Positions 5,329 through 7,737 of a stretch of 7,737 nt of DNA are shown in pieces. A program made the position numbers and the translations under genes. The DNA lies in NCBI GenBank assembly GCA_900556095.1, contig USNU01000064.1:1-7737 (forward strand), in the 5' to 3' direction. The notes under the pieces are model-generated. The model saw only the letters and a program-made list of their open reading frames with translations. It was not told where the DNA came from and did not search any database. Position 1 is the stretch's first letter, and each line of letters starts with the position of its first letter. Source of the stretch: an uncultured Bacteroidales bacterium. Its GTDB lineage: Bacteria; Bacteroidota; Bacteroidia; Bacteroidales; Paludibacteraceae.

Positions 5329-7737
5329 TTAGAAATTCGCATTCAGACCAAAGGTGAAAGTACGGCTCTGAGGATAGTTTCCGTAGTCCACACCACTTCC
5401 TACTTCGGGGTCATAACCCGAGTACTTGGTGATGGTGAAAAGGTTGCTTGCCGTTACATAGAAGCGCAAGCGCGAGCAATGGAACTTCTTGGTCAGGTTC
5501 TGCGGCAGAGTGTAACCAATCTGCGCATTCTTCAAGCGGAAGTATGCACCGCTCTCCAAGAAACGAGTCGAGTTCTCTGTATTGGTCGGGCTTCCGAGCG
5601 GATTAGGAATCGTACCCTCGCGGTTCTCCAGTTCCATCCAGTTCACACCCTTATCGAGCAATGCATCACGAACAACATCGGTGTATCCCACCCATACATC
5701 GTCTTTCATATACGAAGCCAACGCATAACTCGTACCATCGCCCTCCAAGGTCTGACGCTGCGCATTGTAGATCTTATTCCCGGCTACACCTTGGAAGAAC
5801 AACTGAATATCAACACCATAGAAATCTGCACCGAGATTGATACCATAGGTTACTTTCGGGAAAGCATTACCCAAATTAACCTTGTCGTTCTCATCTATCT
5901 TACCATCACCGTTCACATCGGTATATCGTGCATCGCCGGCATGGACACCGCACTTCTCCGGACGCTCCTTGAAAGAATACAAATGGTCTAACACCTCGGC
6001 GTCCGAAGTGTAAACACCCTCATACTGATAGCCCCAGAAACTATTCAATGCCATACCTTCATCGGTCTTCACACGGTCGCCCCACAGCGAGGAACCACCG
6101 CTCAGTTTGGTCAGAGTATTCTCCAAATAACTGATGTTACCGCCGATGTTGTAGTGGAACTTACCTACCTGATTATCATGGTTTAAGGTCAACTCAAAAC
6201 CTTCGTTGCGGATATTACCCACATTCTTCACGGGGCTTCCCCAGTTACCCACATGCGCAGGAGCATTTACATAGAGCAAAGCGTCCAAAGTGTTTCGGCG
6301 GAAGTAGTCAATCGATCCCGACAACTTACCATTCCAAAAACCAAAGTCGATACCTGCATCCCATTGTTCGTTGGTTTCCCACTTACCGTCTTGGTTAGCC
6401 AAGGTCAGCAACGCAGCACCATAAGCGATATTATCATCCGAAGTAGTTACGCCCAACGGATAACCATAGAACACCTTATTGCCGCTCTCCATAGTCTGTA
6501 CAAACACGCTCGACGGAACACCATCGTTACCCACCTGACCGTAACCGGCACGGAACTTGATATTGTCCAACCAATCCAACTCCAAATCACGCATAAACGG
6601 CTCCTCGCTCAAACGCCAAGCCAGCGACATCGAAGGGAAGAAGCCCCAAGGGTTCTTGGTAAACTTGCTTGAAGCGTCTGCACGGAAATTCACCGTCGCC
6701 ATATAGCGATTGTCGTAGTTGTAGAATGCACGACCCAAGAACGACAGACGACGCTCACGCGATACTCCGTCCGAGAAGTTCTTATCCTCCGTTGCATTCA
6801 TCAAGTACCAGTTATTCTCAGTCGGGTTCAAAATCGACGCACCCGAACCGCCCATGGTGTAGTAGTTGTATTCCGACCAAGTCTGACCTACCATCACCGA
6901 GAAACTGTGCTTATCAATCTTCTTTGCATAAGTAATTGTCAAGTCCTCAAGCAAGGTCTGATACTTCGTCATGCTCGACGAGATAAAGTTCTTCTCCGAG
7001 TAGTTGTAACTCGTATAGGTATTTGGCCAAGTAAAAGTACGGTCGCTATTGAGCGCAAAATCTACCGAGATACTCGGGCGGATAGTAAGTCCTTCAATAG
7101 GGGTCAGTTCAAAATATACATCACCTACCAAACGCTGGTTCTTGTTCTTCGGTTCGGAATTATACGCCATCTGATAAGGGTTGGTTACATTCTTAAAGTT
7201 GGAGCCGGCAGAGTAACGACCGCTCAAGTCCTTGCCCGTGTACTTATTCGTACTGCCCTCTGGGTAATATACCGGATCCCATTGCGACATCGACAACGCT
7301 GCTGCAATCACACTTGCACCTGCTGACGAGGAGTTATTCATCGCATTACGCCCGCCACTGACCAGCAAACTCAAGTGTTCACCTACTTTGAGCCACTTAG
7401 CAATCTGGAAATCGGTGTTCAAACGCAAGGTAAAACGCTCATAGTTAGAACCGATGATCGTACCATCCTGACCAAAATAACTCGACGAAAGAGCATAGTG
7501 CATCTTGTCGTTTCCACCGTCAAAACTCAGATTATAATTGTGCATAAAGGCATTTTTATGGAATACCTCATCTTGCCAATCGGTCTCTTGGTTGGCATAA
7601 TCAAAATTGGTAGGATAGAACTTCAACTTTCTCAACTTATAATTCTGCAACCATGCACCAAAACCGTTGTTCTGATAGTAAGCAATCTGCTCTGCACCAT
7701 CACGCATTGCGTTTATTCGCAACTCCGTTTCGGCTTT
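5329..7737 (-). CDS. SusC-like TonB-dependent outer-membrane transporter (5' end cut by window)
   Basis: The C-terminal 802 residues of a SusC/RagA-family transporter that imports oligosaccharides in a TonB-dependent way, paired with the SusD-like lipoprotein downstream. The frame stays open to the right edge; the TTG at 7722 is an internal Leu codon, not a start. Full-length relatives have about 1000-1100 residues, so the signal peptide, the carboxypeptidase-like N-terminal domain, the TonB box and most of the plug lie outside. Visible family features are TDWQDEVFHKNAFMHNYNLSF with GG (the plug-to-barrel junction), repeated amphipathic beta-strands, a GDARYTDVNGDGKIDENDK loop of the type common in SusC barrels (encoded at about 5881-5937), GNAFPKVTYGINLGADF, and the terminal strand FTFGLNANF ending in Phe, as expected for barrel assembly. 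No frameshift or internal stop is seen. Substrate cannot be assigned from this part alone; context suggests beta-1,3-gluco-oligosaccharides. Confidence 0.96.
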   Translation of the reverse strand, partial: KAETELRINAMRDGAEQIAYYQNNGFGAWLQNYKLRKLKFYPTNFDYANQETDWQDEVFHKNAFMHNYNLSFDGGNDKMHYALSSSYFGQDGTIIGSNYERFTLRLNTDFQIAKWLKVGEHLSLLVSGGRNAMNNSSSAGASVIAAALSMSQWDPVYYPEGSTNKYTGKDLSGRYSAGSNFKNVTNPYQMAYNSEPKNKNQRLVGDVYFELTPIEGLTIRPSISVDFALNSDRTFTWPNTYTSYNYSEKNFISSSMTKYQTLLEDLTITYAKKIDKHSFSVMVGQTWSEYNYYTMGGSGASILNPTENNWYLMNATEDKNFSDGVSRERRLSFLGRAFYNYDNRYMATVNFRADASSKFTKNPWGFFPSMSLAWRLSEEPFMRDLELDWLDNIKFRAGYGQVGNDGVPSSVFVQTMESGNKVFYGYPLGVTTSDDNIAYGAALLTLANQDGKWETNEQWDAGIDFGFWNGKLSGSIDYFRRNTLDALLYVNAPAHVGNWGSPVKNVGNIRNEGFELTLNHDNQVGKFHYNIGGNISYLENTLTKLSGGSSLWGDRVKTDEGMALNSFWGYQYEGVYTSDAEVLDHLYSFKERPEKCGVHAGDARYTDVNGDGKIDENDKVNLGNAFPKVTYGINLGADFYGVDIQLFFQGVAGNKIYNAQRQTLEGDGTSYALASYMKDDVWVGYTDVVRDALLDKGVNWMELENREGTIPNPLGSPTNTENSTRFLESGAYFRLKNAQIGYTLPQNLTKKFHCSRLRFYVTASNLFTITKYSGYDPEVGSGVDYGNYPQSRTFTFGLNANF

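Larger units (their letters stand above)
1..7737 (-). other. Segment of a polysaccharide utilization locus, predicted beta-1,3-glucan
   Basis: Five same-strand genes in the order SusC-like, SusD-like, glycan-binding lipoprotein, GH16 and GH128, with gaps of 83, 157, 53 and 1 nt, form one probable operon. The SusC/D pair followed by an SGBP and endo-acting enzymes is the standard PUL layout. Two enzyme families that both include beta-1,3-glucanases point to laminarin or a related glucan. The regulator and any GH3-type exo-enzyme are not in the window. Confidence 0.85.

Noticed and set aside
5881..5919. EF-hand-like DVNGDGKIDEND loop as a novel calcium sensor
   Set aside because: Such loops occur widely in SusC-family barrels, so it is ordinary for the family.
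5224..5991. 255-codon + strand open frame running through the heptamer array
   Set aside because: It is antisense to the SusC-like gene and spans the spacer; its hydrophobic start is made by translating the repeats and is not a credible signal peptide.
7720..7722. TTG as the start codon of the SusC-like gene
   Set aside because: The frame continues upstream to the window edge, and the protein begins mid-family just before the plug-barrel junction, so this is an internal Leu.

Overview
The window is one strand-coherent segment of a Bacteroidota polysaccharide utilization locus (PUL). All five genes are on the minus strand and read right to left. In transcription order they are a SusC-like TonB-dependent transporter (5' end outside the window), a SusD-like lipoprotein, an Ig-like (Big_2) lipoprotein that looks like a surface glycan-binding protein, a GH16 endo-beta-glucanase lipoprotein with two Big_2 domains, and a GH128 glycoside hydrolase lipoprotein with a CBM6-like domain (3' end outside the window). 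The SusC/SusD pair, four lipoprotein signal peptides in a row, A-rich leaders without consistent Shine-Dalgarno sites and moderate GC all suggest Bacteroidales (Bacteroides, Prevotella or a relative). The genus cannot be fixed from this sequence.

The predicted substrate is a beta-1,3-glucan such as laminarin or a fungal or yeast glucan. GH16 carries the bulged EIDIME active site typical of laminarinase-like members. GH128, a family known for endo-beta-1,3-glucanases, carries the GFNEPN signature and a WLTEF nucleophile motif. The inferred scheme is as follows. GH16, and perhaps GH128, cuts the polymer. The Big_2 lipoprotein and SusD-like protein hold glycan at the cell surface. The SusC-like channel imports oligosaccharides using TonB energy. 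A periplasmic exo-enzyme such as GH3 would be expected, but none is in view; it could lie past the left edge. The regulator and main promoter, probably upstream of susC, are also out of view.

Layout: 7737-5329 SusC-like; 5328-5246 spacer filled mostly by eight 7-nt tandem repeats in perfect register; 5245-3548 SusD-like; 3547-3391 a 157-nt spacer with an 11-bp tandem repeat, overlapping hairpin potential and an AT-rich leader; 3390-2443 glycan-binding lipoprotein; 2442-2390 spacer with an 8-bp GC-rich hairpin; 2389-1124 GH16; one-base gap; 1122-1 GH128-CBM6. No stretch over 300 bases lacks a gene. No RNA gene, insertion sequence, CRISPR array or attachment site was seen.

The enzymes and transporter are recognisable PUL parts. 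The least explained features are the three intercistronic spacers, each with a different repeat or hairpin, and the unassigned C-terminal domain of the glycan-binding lipoprotein.
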